Below, in pieces: positions 1-6,265 of a stretch of 10,676 bases of DNA; position 1 is the first letter of the stretch; every line of letters begins with the position of its first letter. The notes beneath the pieces were generated by a model. The model searched no databases and was not told where the DNA came from. It worked only from the letters and a program-made list of their open reading frames with translations. The translations under genes were made by a program, and so were the position numbers. This stretch comes from Lachnospiraceae bacterium (GTDB taxonomy: Bacteria > Bacillota > Clostridia > Lachnospirales > Lachnospiraceae): contig DNUZ01000021.1 in the NCBI GenBank assembly GCA_003507655.1, positions 1 through 10,676 of the forward strand, given 5' to 3'.

Positions 1-24
1 CGGAGCGCTTTGTCTACAGTCTGG

Positions 25-55
25 AACCGTCACGGATGTGACGGTTTTATTTTTT
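25..55 (+). terminator. Rho-independent terminator of a plus-strand gene lying left of the window
   Basis: A perfect 9-bp stem (AACCGTCAC at 25-33 with GTGACGGTT at 38-46) closes a GGAT tetraloop and runs into a T-rich tract at 45-55. The T tract lies on the plus-strand side only, so it should end a plus-strand transcript entering from the left. It sits 9 bases past the stop codon of the convergent minus-strand operon. On the minus strand the hairpin is not followed by a T run, so it is a poor terminator for that operon. Confidence 0.85.
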
Positions 56-63
56 GTATGTAT

Positions 64-717
64 TTATTCTTTTTGCAATTCTTTCTTCTTATTTAAAAAT
101 GTTATGATTTTTCCCGCTATATAATAACCGATTTCATAGACAAGGATTCCGCCAAATACATCCACCAACACATGCTGCTTTACAAAAAGTGTCGATGCAA
201 ATACGCCAAGTGCCATCACTGTAGTCGCATAGCGATACCACTTCGGAGGTTTTTTCATGGCAAATGCTGCATGGATACAACACCAGCTTTCCAAACAGTG
301 AATAGATGGAAAGAGGTTTACCGGTGCATCCATGCGATAGATAAATCTGACCAGATCATTGCAAAATCCGCTTCCTGTCACCTCCGGTCTTGCCAGTGTC
401 GTTGGAAAAAATAAAAAGAACAACAGACAGATCACTTTTGCTGCCACATCTCCGTAAACGATCCGGTAACAGAACTCTTTTCCTTCCTGAGCAACCAGCA
501 GATAATTCGCGATCCACTGAATATATGCCAGTACATAAAACAGAATGAACGGCGCTACAAAAGGAATCCATTCATCCAGTGCCGTTGTGATCGTATGAAA
601 CGTCAGATAATCCCGCAACTGTGACGTTCCAAAATAAACCAGCATATTGATACTGACCGCCAGGATCAAAGGCAGAACCGAATATCCGGGTAAAATCTTT
701 TCAATCCATTTACGCAT
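64..717 (-). CDS. PAP2-family membrane phosphatase / phosphotransferase
   Basis: A 217-residue polytopic membrane protein with about five to six hydrophobic segments. It carries the PAP2 (lipid phosphate phosphatase) signature in the arrangement typical of the Aur1/inositol-phosphotransferase-like branch: FPTTLARP (Arg-110), NLFPSIH (His-140), and KQHVLVD (His-182 and Asp-186). The two histidines and the aspartate are the expected catalytic residues; the upstream lysine of the classical KX6RP motif is not in its usual place, which is common in this branch. The ATG overlaps the end of psd by 8 bp, so the two are translationally coupled. It is the last gene of the phospholipid operon. By family knowledge it should dephosphorylate or exchange headgroups on lipid phosphates at the membrane, for example phosphatidate or undecaprenyl pyrophosphate; the actual substrate is not visible in the sequence. 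Confidence 0.85.
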   Translation of the reverse strand: MRKWIEKILPGYSVLPLILAVSINMLVYFGTSQLRDYLTFHTITTALDEWIPFVAPFILFYVLAYIQWIANYLLVAQEGKEFCYRIVYGDVAAKVICLLFFLFFPTTLARPEVTGSGFCNDLVRFIYRMDAPVNLFPSIHCLESWCCIHAAFAMKKPPKWYRYATTVMALGVFASTLFVKQHVLVDVFGGILVYEIGYYIAGKIITFLNKKKELQKE

Positions 718-1519
718 GTCCTATTACTTCTCCCATTCTTACAGGTGTCTCTATTCCGTGCCTGGAACGCTCCAACACATCCTGACGGATCTTTACTCTG
801 TCTTTTTTTACCAAAAGAACGATCGTAGAACCGCCATACTGAAACATCCCTTTTTCTTCGCCGCGAAAAACCATTCCCGCTTCTTTATAATTCACAATTC
901 TTCCTACCAGCATTGCACCTACTTCCATCTGCACAACCGGCCCGAATGTGTCTGTCTTAATAACCGTGTACTCCCTGCTGTTTTCCGTATACACCGGAAG
1001 CTGATCTAATGCCACCGGCCTTACCGTATGAAAAATTCCCGGTAGATGAATATTTCTGCTCTTCTTTCCGGAATCCACATAACAATATCTGTGATAGTGA
1101 TCGACGCACAGGCGAAATACCAGACAATAACCCTCCTGATAATGCTTTGCTATCTTCTCATTCCGCAGCAAAGAAGATACCGTATAATGACTCTGTTTGA
1201 TGGGAAGCACTGTCCCTTCTTCGATCTTCCAGACAGAAAGCAATCCATCGCATGGTGCGATCAGATGCTCCGAATTCCTGTCGATCGAACGACGATCCTC
1301 TTTTATTTTTCTTGAGAAAAAATCATTAAAACTTCCAATCTGCTCTAACTCATATTCCGACAGATCGATCTGATTCTTTTTTACAAACGGACATATCAGG
1401 CATTTTGACAAGGAAGAATCTAAAAACCGTCCACAGATCTCTGAAACAGATGGCTGCGTCAGAACCTTCAGTACCATTCTTCCCAGTACCGTCCTATATA
1501 AAAAATGCAATGATTCCAC
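710..1519 (-). CDS. psd: Phosphatidylserine decarboxylase proenzyme (pyruvoyl-dependent)
   Basis: Converts phosphatidylserine to phosphatidylethanolamine at the membrane. The proenzyme cleaves itself at a Gly-Ser bond to give a small pyruvoyl alpha chain and a larger beta chain. Numbering from the GTG start (269 residues): APCDG with Asp-91, VDHYHR with His-143, FHTV with His-164, and the cleavage motif YGGST with Ser-231, matching the Asp-His-Ser triad of the family. An upstream in-frame ATG at 1537 exists, but GTG at 1519 is preferred: AGGAGG lies 5 bases before it, and the protein then opens with ESLHFLYRTVLGR, like relatives. That AGGAGG is also the last coding sequence of pssA, whose TAA stop lies 2 bases before the GTG, so translation is coupled. 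It acts directly after PssA in the same operon. Confidence 0.93.
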   Translation of the reverse strand: MESLHFLYRTVLGRMVLKVLTQPSVSEICGRFLDSSLSKCLICPFVKKNQIDLSEYELEQIGSFNDFFSRKIKEDRRSIDRNSEHLIAPCDGLLSVWKIEEGTVLPIKQSHYTVSSLLRNEKIAKHYQEGYCLVFRLCVDHYHRYCYVDSGKKSRNIHLPGIFHTVRPVALDQLPVYTENSREYTVIKTDTFGPVVQMEVGAMLVGRIVNYKEAGMVFRGEEKGMFQYGGSTIVLLVKKDRVKIRQDVLERSRHGIETPVRMGEVIGHA

Positions 1520-1521
1520 GT

Positions 1522-2226
1522 TTACCTCCTGACACATGCCAGCACGATCGCTAAAGCCGCAAATTCTACAACTCCTAACAGGATCATCAACGCAATCTGC
1601 CGATTTTCCGGCTTCCTAATCTGGATTTTAGAGATAAATAAAAATCCCATAACGATCATAACGCCAAAATATAAAAGCGTTAAATCTGCTTTTACAAAAA
1701 TATGTATCAGCAATACCGCAGGAAACACCAGTGCTGCACTTGTTACCGGCAGTCCGGTATATACCTTCTGTCCGCTTTCATCCCTGTTCTCATCCTCTTC
1801 TTCTAACACATTAAAGTATGCTAAACGGATCATTGCAACCAGCACATAAAAGATTGCAATCATAATAGAAATGACCTGATAAACAATTGTTTCTCTTCCT
1901 ACACTGACAAAACGGAAGTTCGGCAGCGTTGTACCCTCTAAACCACGTCTTATCATTGCGATCCCGATGCATGCCGGCAATACACCAAATGCGATCAGAT
2001 CGGAAAGGGAATCGATCTGGATACCAAATTTTTTCATCTGCTCCGTGCGGTCTTTTTTCGACCTTGCTACTTTTCCATCAAAGGTATCACACAATCCTGA
2101 AAACAGCAGGAAAAACATGCCAAGATAAGGATGTCCCACACCGTTTAAACACAATATAATCCCTGTGGTACCGGATAAAATGGACAAATAGGTCAATATT
2201 ACCGTGTAATCGTAAAATCCAATCAT
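1522..2226 (-). CDS. pssA: CDP-diacylglycerol-serine O-phosphatidyltransferase (CDP-alcohol phosphatidyltransferase family)
   Basis: A 234-residue membrane enzyme that joins CDP-diacylglycerol and L-serine to make phosphatidylserine, releasing CMP. The CDP-alcohol phosphotransferase signature is complete: Asp-47, Asp-50, Gly-51, Ala-54, Arg-55, Gly-68, Asp-72 and Asp-76, the four aspartates being the metal-binding and catalytic set. The gap between AR and the next G is 12 residues (SKKDRTEQMKKF) rather than the usual 8, a four-residue insertion. Several hydrophobic segments follow up to residue 232. The start is 2 bp after the stop of the flippase-like gene, with GGAGAG about 10 bases upstream that overlaps that gene's last codons. 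The adjacent decarboxylase makes serine the most probable alcohol substrate; other CDP-alcohol transferases share the motif, so substrate is partly inferred from context. Confidence 0.92.
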   Translation of the reverse strand: MIGFYDYTVILTYLSILSGTTGIILCLNGVGHPYLGMFFLLFSGLCDTFDGKVARSKKDRTEQMKKFGIQIDSLSDLIAFGVLPACIGIAMIRRGLEGTTLPNFRFVSVGRETIVYQVISIMIAIFYVLVAMIRLAYFNVLEEEDENRDESGQKVYTGLPVTSAALVFPAVLLIHIFVKADLTLLYFGVMIVMGFLFISKIQIRKPENRQIALMILLGVVEFAALAIVLACVRR

Positions 2227-2228
2227 TT

Positions 2229-3266
2229 TTATTTATCTCTCCGTACTTCTTTTTTTCTTAAACATATGTAACCAATCAGCACTGTAATCATGCTAATCAT
2301 CATACAGCCATAAAAGGATAACCCTCTGCTTAAAATCTCCAAATGATAAGCATCGCTTTTACTCATTAACTCTTGATATCCACTCAACATCAGATAATCG
2401 GCAACTCCGATCGCGCCCGGGATCGGTACGCAGTTAGAACCTAAAACAACATAAATCTGTGTTGCAAACAATTCCCATATCTTTGATAAATCCCCGTGGA
2501 TTGCAAAAAAAGTAAACAGTGTTACCATAATCTGTGACATTCTCTGAAGTAAATTCAAAAGAAATGCTTTCCACAAAACCCTTTTCTTATGAAAGATCAG
2601 CTCCACACAATTTGCATAGTCCTTTAATGCAGCTTCCATTTTATTCTGTACTCTGTCAGCAGCATGAACGCAGTGAATCTTCCTTAAAAATGCCTCCAGC
2701 CAGACTGCTAATTTTTTCAAAATTTCCTGTTTTCTTAACAATAAGTAAAATATGATCGCAAGAACACTTAAGACAATAATCCCACTTACAATAAAGATCT
2801 TACATACTACGCTGAAATTCAAAAATATCTTTGGAAATGCCAGAATTGCAAACACACCAATGGAAATCACCGCTAACGTATACATGATCAGATTTACTAA
2901 CAACGCTGCCATAACTGTGGTCGCCGGCATTCCGTCTTTTATCATAAAAAAAGCACTGGCAGGCTGTCCGCCCGATGCCGATGGTGTGATCGCAGAAAAA
3001 TAGATATCCGCTGCGGAATATACAAAAGCATCCTTATGCTTTGTCGGATATCCCATATGAAAAACAATCTCCCGCAGTGCCTCACCTTCAAAAAAGATAA
3101 AGCCAAACATACTGATACAGGAAAGTGCAATCCCCGGAACCGATGCATCCCTGATACTCTCTGCAAGCTGTCCAAAAGATACCCCTCCGCCGCGAAAAAC
3201 TGCATAGATTGTCACTGCTGCTATCATAATTGTAGCAAAAAAGCATAATATCTTATTTCGCTGCAT
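2229..3266 (-). CDS. Flippase-like integral membrane protein (lysylphosphatidylglycerol synthase TM domain family, UPF0104)
   Basis: A 345-residue polytopic membrane protein with roughly eight hydrophobic segments and no soluble aminoacyl-transferase domain, so it corresponds to the stand-alone LPG_synthase_TM family rather than full MprF. Family hallmarks are visible: AADIYFSAITPSASGGQPA at residues 86-104 and VPIPGAIGVADY at 280-291, the counterpart of the PGGIGxxE-type motif. In MprF this domain flips lysyl-phosphatidylglycerol; stand-alone members are often called flippase-like without a proven substrate. It is the first gene of the phospholipid operon, behind the promoter at 3322-3350, with AGAGG 7 bases before the ATG. 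Its place next to PS synthase and PS decarboxylase suggests translocation of a phospholipid made by this operon, which is inference. Confidence 0.85.
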   Translation of the reverse strand: MQRNKILCFFATIMIAAVTIYAVFRGGGVSFGQLAESIRDASVPGIALSCISMFGFIFFEGEALREIVFHMGYPTKHKDAFVYSAADIYFSAITPSASGGQPASAFFMIKDGMPATTVMAALLVNLIMYTLAVISIGVFAILAFPKIFLNFSVVCKIFIVSGIIVLSVLAIIFYLLLRKQEILKKLAVWLEAFLRKIHCVHAADRVQNKMEAALKDYANCVELIFHKKRVLWKAFLLNLLQRMSQIMVTLFTFFAIHGDLSKIWELFATQIYVVLGSNCVPIPGAIGVADYLMLSGYQELMSKSDAYHLEILSRGLSFYGCMMISMITVLIGYICLRKKEVRRDK

Positions 3267-3321
3267 ATTCGTGCCTCTTCAATTCTAATCTGTCGTTACA
3301 TTCTGCTTATTACATGGTGCT

Positions 3322-3350
3322 ATTATAGCATACTGTATGATAACTGACTA
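3322..3350 (-). promoter_or_regulatory. Promoter of the phospholipid operon (extended -10)
   Basis: On the minus strand, TAGTCA (3345-3350) and TATAAT (3322-3327) are separated by 17 bp, and TG is present one base before the -10, giving the extended TGnTATAAT form. The -35 matches the consensus at 4 of 6 positions, which the extended -10 would compensate. Transcription would begin near 3315, leaving a leader of about 50 nt before the ATG at 3266. Confidence 0.75.
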
Positions 3351-3402
3351 CAAATCTTAAGGAACATTAAGAAACAGAGCTATAAAAATTATAGGAATAA
3401 TG

Positions 3403-4419
3403 TTAATTGTACTTGTCCATTAAATCCTTTTTATATTGTTCTCTATCATATTCATATTGAATATATTCATCCTGTGCGTATTCACTTTGAGTATATTCGT
3501 TTTTGGTATATTCATCCTGAGTATATTCATATTCTAGCGATTTTCCACTCATTCTCACTGCATTTGCTTTCTTTCTCGTGATTATAATTGAAAATATCAT
3601 ATTAAGAATAAAAAGAACGATCCAGCTTATTCTGAAGATATTAATTCTTAACTCATATTTCTTAATCAACTTATCTGCCTGCTCTATATCTAAAAGTAAA
3701 TATTCACCATGGTGCGAATTATTAACAATTATTTTTCGCTCGCTAAAGCTATTCGGAAATAACTGTCTTGCGATTTCCAAAGGTATATACTGAGTATCAT
3801 TCCATGCTGTATCATAATATTCCTCATAAGTCCATTTATGTTTTATTATTTCATTTACAATAATCCTTGCTTTTGAATTAAATAATGATGATACCTTAGA
3901 ACCATATGTGATACTATCAGAGACTCCCACATATTTCAATCCATCTGAATTGTCCGGGTTAGATATTTCAACCGAGTCTGCTTCATAATATATCACTGCA
4001 TAATCATCATCAATTAAATCTTTTACATATTTCTCAGCCCATTCTTCTGCATCTTTATCATTTTTAATTTCTTTTCCTGCTTTTTCTAAATCCACATTTA
4101 CATAATATAACTGGCAACCGGTAGTATCATAAAATTTTATTGCCGTTGAAACTAAAGTATCCGCATCAAAGGAAAACATATTATCTTTCTCATCGATTAC
4201 AAAATTCTCATTAAATTCATTTGGATTTTTTATTTTCTTAAACTCCAATTCTTTCGGTTTTATCATATCCGTGTATTCTATTGCCTTATTTAAAGTCGTT
4301 ATGTAAGACTTCATGCTTTCATTATATATAGCAGTGGTGAACCAATATACAAATAATAATCCCCATAAAATAGCAAAAACTAAATTATAACTATCCTTTT
4401 TTTTCTTATACTTATCCAT
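3403..4419 (-). CDS. Two-pass membrane protein of unknown function with C-terminal EY-pentapeptide repeats
   Basis: I do not recognise a named family. The 338 residues show a lysine-rich N terminus, a first membrane segment at about 13-32, an extracytoplasmic domain at 33-260, a second membrane segment at about 261-281, and a cytoplasmic tail. The outer domain contains an alternating segment, IKFYDTTGCQLYYVNVD followed by a WAEKYVKDLIDDDYAVIYY block, faintly reminiscent of TPM-type folds (weak, by eye only). The tail at 296-329 is a run of five-residue repeats such as EYTQD, EYTKN, EYTQS, EYAQD and EYIQY. An in-frame ATG lies upstream at 4500, but the start at 4419 is chosen because GGAGG lies four bases before it; the upstream extension falls in the structured non-coding element. 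No convincing promoter was found, and its codon use is more AT-rich than the phospholipid genes. Confidence 0.75.
   Translation of the reverse strand: MDKYKKKKDSYNLVFAILWGLLFVYWFTTAIYNESMKSYITTLNKAIEYTDMIKPKELEFKKIKNPNEFNENFVIDEKDNMFSFDADTLVSTAIKFYDTTGCQLYYVNVDLEKAGKEIKNDKDAEEWAEKYVKDLIDDDYAVIYYEADSVEISNPDNSDGLKYVGVSDSITYGSKVSSLFNSKARIIVNEIIKHKWTYEEYYDTAWNDTQYIPLEIARQLFPNSFSERKIIVNNSHHGEYLLLDIEQADKLIKKYELRINIFRISWIVLFILNMIFSIIITRKKANAVRMSGKSLEYEYTQDEYTKNEYTQSEYAQDEYIQYEYDREQYKKDLMDKYN
3448..3534 (-). repeat. 15-bp in-frame tandem repeat encoding EYxxx pentapeptides
   Basis: About 5.8 diverged copies of a 15-bp unit stand head to tail. Read on the plus strand, the most regular copies are ATATTCATCCTGAGT (3508-3522), ATATTCGTTTTTGGT (3493-3507) and ATATTCATCCTGTGC (3463-3477). 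The unit length is a multiple of three, so copy-number change keeps the reading frame. The invariant part encodes Glu-Tyr; the other three residues vary among polar types. Confidence 0.85.
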
Positions 4420-4443
4420 AATACCTCCAAAATAATAAATTAA

Positions 4444-4643
4444 GAACAGAACAAAAGTGTGCTTCGCACATTCCGCGATTTTCAAATACTTTAATAGCAC
4501 AGCTTTTGTTCCGCGCGCTCGCGGTTCGCAAAGCGATATTTTCCTTACCGCGAGCTGTGCATCCTCGCGGAGCGTTTTTATTTCATAGGAAAGTTTCTAC
4601 TTTCGCACATTAATGTGACGCAGTCTTTTCTATGAAATAAAAA
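4444..4643. repeat. Structured non-coding element, possible dispersed repeat or ncRNA
   Basis: This stretch contains four strong inverted repeats and no credible ORF. (1) GAACAAAAGTGTGC at 4449-4462 pairs with 4497-4511 with a one-base bulge, enclosing a small TGTGC-TTC-GCACA hairpin. (2) CCGCGAG at 4548-4554 can pair with CTCGCGG at 4564-4570 or, alternatively, with CTCGCGG at 4518-4524. (3) TTTTTATTTCATAG at 4575-4588 pairs perfectly with 4630-4643, extendable by five pairs including one G-U. (4) CACATTAATGTG at 4606-4617 is a palindrome in the loop of (3). The GC-rich CGCGAG islands contrast with the AT-rich flanks. Such modules look like repeats scattered between genes in Lachnospiraceae genomes, but I cannot confirm copy number from one window. 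Confidence 0.55.
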
Positions 4644-4675
4644 ATGCTTTGACAACGTACCGTCAAAGCATTTTT
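4640..4675. terminator. Bidirectional Rho-independent terminator
   Basis: A perfect 14-bp stem, AAAAATGCTTTGAC (4640-4653) with GTCAAAGCATTTTT (4662-4675), closes an 8-base loop. It has A and T tracts on both sides, so it works in either direction. For minus-strand transcription it ends the peptide transcript that starts near 4888, giving an RNA of about 250 nt. Its left arm shares four bases with the right arm of the neighbouring hairpin (4575-4643), so the two hairpins compete slightly. Confidence 0.9.
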
Positions 4676-4717
4676 CATTATCGTCTTCGTACTATTACAA
4701 GACTCTCTCCCTCACAA

Positions 4718-4786
4718 CTACATACTGCTCGTATTACCGTATTCGTTCATAATACATTCATTGTTTTCTCTTGCGTTTTTTACCAT
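4718..4786 (-). CDS. Possible second micro-ORF (22 codons) in the peptide transcript
   Basis: An ATG-to-TAG frame of 22 residues begins MVKNARENNECIM and ends EYGNTSSM. It lies 21 bases after the stop of the 21-codon peptide gene and upstream of the shared terminator. It is hydrophilic, has a single cysteine and no signal peptide. The upstream sequence (ACACGAAAGAAC) offers only a poor ribosome binding site, so translation is doubtful; a chance frame within a 3' untranslated or regulatory RNA region is about as likely. It lacks the AgrD layout, since there is no amphipathic N-terminal leader and no acidic C-terminal tail after a Cys-containing ring segment. Confidence 0.2.
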   Translation of the reverse strand: MVKNARENNECIMNEYGNTSSM

Positions 4787-4807
4787 GTTCTTTCGTGTCA
4801 ATTCTAT

Positions 4808-4873
4808 TTATCTTCCAAATATGTGTGATAAAACTTCTCTCCAAAGATTTCCACCTGCACTATAGAATGACAT
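4808..4873 (-). CDS. LytTR-controlled 21-residue amphipathic peptide (candidate signal or effector)
   Basis: A 21-codon gene, too short for usual gene callers. The peptide opens MSFYSAGG, has Trp-11, and ends LSHIFGR; residues 9-19 would form a short amphipathic helix with Leu, Trp, Val, Leu, Ile and Phe on one face. The start at 4873 is chosen because GGAGGG lies six bases before it; an in-frame ATG at 4879 directly abuts that sequence and is too close to be used. It has its own promoter (4895-4924) preceded by two LytTR-type repeats that begin right after the kinase stop codon. Context suggests it is the output, and perhaps the ligand, of the adjacent kinase/regulator pair. No exporter or processing enzyme is in the window, so secretion is unproven. 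It could instead be a delta-toxin-like peptide or a leaderless bacteriocin. I know of no named family that it fits. Confidence 0.7.
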   Translation of the reverse strand: MSFYSAGGNLWREVLSHIFGR

Positions 4874-4888
4874 CTCCATCCCTCCTTT

Positions 4889-4910
4889 ATCCGTATTATA
4901 AAATACGGAT
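4889..4910. promoter_or_regulatory. Perfect palindrome over the -10 of the peptide promoter
   Basis: ATCCGTATT (4889-4897) and AATACGGAT (4902-4910) form a perfect 9-bp inverted repeat around a 4-bp spacer. The palindrome contains the whole -10 hexamer (4895-4900) and ends at the predicted transcription start. Its position suits a dimeric repressor operator; because it lies upstream of the start site, it should not form an RNA hairpin in the peptide mRNA, though it could in read-through RNA from the kinase gene. Confidence 0.5.
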
Positions 4911-4924
4911 TTCTGTCTTCTCAA
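4895..4924 (-). promoter_or_regulatory. Promoter of the peptide transcript
   Basis: TTGAGA (4919-4924, five of six consensus bases) and TATAAT (4895-4900, perfect) are separated by 18 bp on the minus strand. Transcription should begin near 4888, so the leader is only about 15 nt and consists almost entirely of the ribosome binding site. The promoter-proximal LytTR repeat ends 7 bp before the -35, as expected for activation by a LytTR regulator. Confidence 0.78.
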
Positions 4925-4931
4925 CAGAAGG

Positions 4932-4969
4932 GGAATGAATGGTCATTTTTTGGAATAAACGGTCATTTT
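4932..4969 (-). promoter_or_regulatory. LytTR-type operator: two direct repeats
   Basis: Two copies of AAAATGACCRTTYATTCC (minus-strand reading) lie at 4952-4969 and 4932-4949, with a period of exactly 20 bp, close to two helical turns. They differ at only two positions within the 18-bp unit. Paired direct repeats about 20-22 bp apart just upstream of a -35 are the known binding arrangement of LytTR regulators such as AgrA, ComE and VirR. The adjacent LytTR regulator (6266-6970) is the obvious candidate to bind here. The first repeat starts at the final base of the kinase stop codon. Confidence 0.75.
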
Positions 4970-6249
4970 CAGACGTTCCAGAGTACAATTTCTGCTATAA
5001 ATTTCTGATCTTCACAGTCAAATGACACCTCACCCTGATATTTTTCGACTGCATTTTTTAAATTATAAATACCAAATCCATGGTTCTTTTTATCCTCTTT
5101 AGAGGTATTTCCCTCTAATTTCTGAACATTTACCTCTGACATGACCGGGTTCTCCATACGGATATAGAGATTATCCTGAAGCATATAAAGATCCAGATGG
5201 ATCCATTTTTTTGCACCTTTAGGAAGTCTGTTACAGGCTTCCACGGCATTGCGGATTAAGTTGGAAAATATCGTACATAAGTCAAAATCATCCACTTGAA
5301 TATCTGCCGGTATCTTACCATCACAGGAAAAAGCAATTTCCGGTTCTTTCGAAAGACTATCCTCTAGGATTGCATTGATAAATCCATGATTGACATTGAT
5401 GGTATACGGTCTTACTTTTTCTGCATTACCCTGTACTTCCTTAATATATTCCTGTAATTTTTCCCAATTCTTCTCTTTTGAAAAATATGACATAGCATTT
5501 ATATGGGACTGCATATCATGCCTCAGACTTCGTATTTCCTGCGTATTCTTTAAAAGAGTTTCATAATGCTGTTTTGACAATCTTAAATACTCATCCTTTA
5601 ACAGATTTTCCTCTTTATAATGCTTACAAAAAGTTGCAATAACAGCCGCTGCAATACATAGGATATAAAGCATTTCTGTTGCAAATATTACTAAAATATT
5701 TACTATAACTTGTTCCTTGATATAATATTCTTCCATTTGTATTTCCAAATAGGAAAATATTCCTGTAGATATAAAAGAACACAAAAAACCTACAAAATAG
5801 TATCCTGTTGGTAGTTCCTTAATCCATTTTTTTATTTTTTCGTGTTTACTGATAAAATATGATGCTACCAAAATACATAAAATTTCTATTATACTCCAAA
5901 TTACATTTTTATCCTGCCAGTTTTCATTTTTTAAAACTTCTGTTGCAATTATAATTGTCCGAATAGGATTAACTATGATATCTATATAGAACATAGAAAA
6001 TAAATATATTACACATTTTCTTTTCCAATTTTCAGATACCAAACACATAAATAATAAAAAAATTAATAGTAATGCTAACCAATATAATGCATAAATTTTA
6101 GGGTACAAAAATATCATTGAAATTGCACCTATACCCAAAATTCCTGACAATAACCATCTTTTTTTATCCTTTGTCACTTTTACCTGGCAAATTCCAAATG
6201 CCCATAAAAAAACTCCAACATATCCTAACAGGTAATTCAGTTGTTCCAT
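4969..6249 (-). CDS. AgrC/ComD-like sensor histidine kinase with GHKL ATPase domain
   Basis: A 426-residue kinase of the peptide-sensing type. Residues 1-207 hold about seven hydrophobic segments (roughly 4-21, 33-50, 52-71, 80-101, 117-134, 149-168, 182-207), forming a polytopic sensor. A linker helix leads to the phosphoacceptor region EIRSLRHDMQSH with His-244, the LRHD form seen in the HPK10 family. The ATPase domain shows the N box FSNLIRNAVEAC (Asn-330, Asn-334) and the G box HGFGIYNL (390-397), and lacks a classical DxGxG box, as HATPase_c_5 members do. It follows the regulator gene by 16 bp with AGGAAG before the ATG, so the two are cotranscribed. Members of this family usually detect secreted peptides; the ligand here is unknown, and the small peptide encoded just downstream is the natural candidate. 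Confidence 0.9.
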   Translation of the reverse strand: MEQLNYLLGYVGVFLWAFGICQVKVTKDKKRWLLSGILGIGAISMIFLYPKIYALYWLALLLIFLLFMCLVSENWKRKCVIYLFSMFYIDIIVNPIRTIIIATEVLKNENWQDKNVIWSIIEILCILVASYFISKHEKIKKWIKELPTGYYFVGFLCSFISTGIFSYLEIQMEEYYIKEQVIVNILVIFATEMLYILCIAAAVIATFCKHYKEENLLKDEYLRLSKQHYETLLKNTQEIRSLRHDMQSHINAMSYFSKEKNWEKLQEYIKEVQGNAEKVRPYTINVNHGFINAILEDSLSKEPEIAFSCDGKIPADIQVDDFDLCTIFSNLIRNAVEACNRLPKGAKKWIHLDLYMLQDNLYIRMENPVMSEVNVQKLEGNTSKEDKKNHGFGIYNLKNAVEKYQGEVSFDCEDQKFIAEIVLWNV

Positions 6250-6265
6250 CCTACCACTTCCTATC

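Noticed and set aside
1520..1537. ATG start of psd at 1537
   Set aside because: It lies inside pssA without a suitable ribosome binding site; AGGAGG is placed correctly for the GTG at 1519.
3376..3402. CTATAA/TTATAG hairpin after the EY-repeat gene as terminator
   Set aside because: The stem is only about six A-T-rich pairs with no following T run, so it is too weak to call.
4420..4500. N-terminal 27-residue extension of the EY-repeat membrane protein up to 4500
   Set aside because: The extension lies inside the inverted-repeat element and has no ribosome binding site, whereas GGAGG precedes the ATG at 4419.
4808..4873. The Gly-Gly at residues 7-8 of the micro-peptide as a double-glycine leader cleavage site
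   Set aside because: Double-glycine leaders are usually about 15 or more residues with a conserved hydrophobic pattern before GG. Eight residues with MSFYSA do not fit, and no peptidase-containing exporter is nearby.
4718..4873. An AgrD-like cyclic lactone precursor
   Set aside because: Neither small frame has the amphipathic leader, Cys-containing ring segment and acidic tail of AgrD, and no AgrB protease is present.
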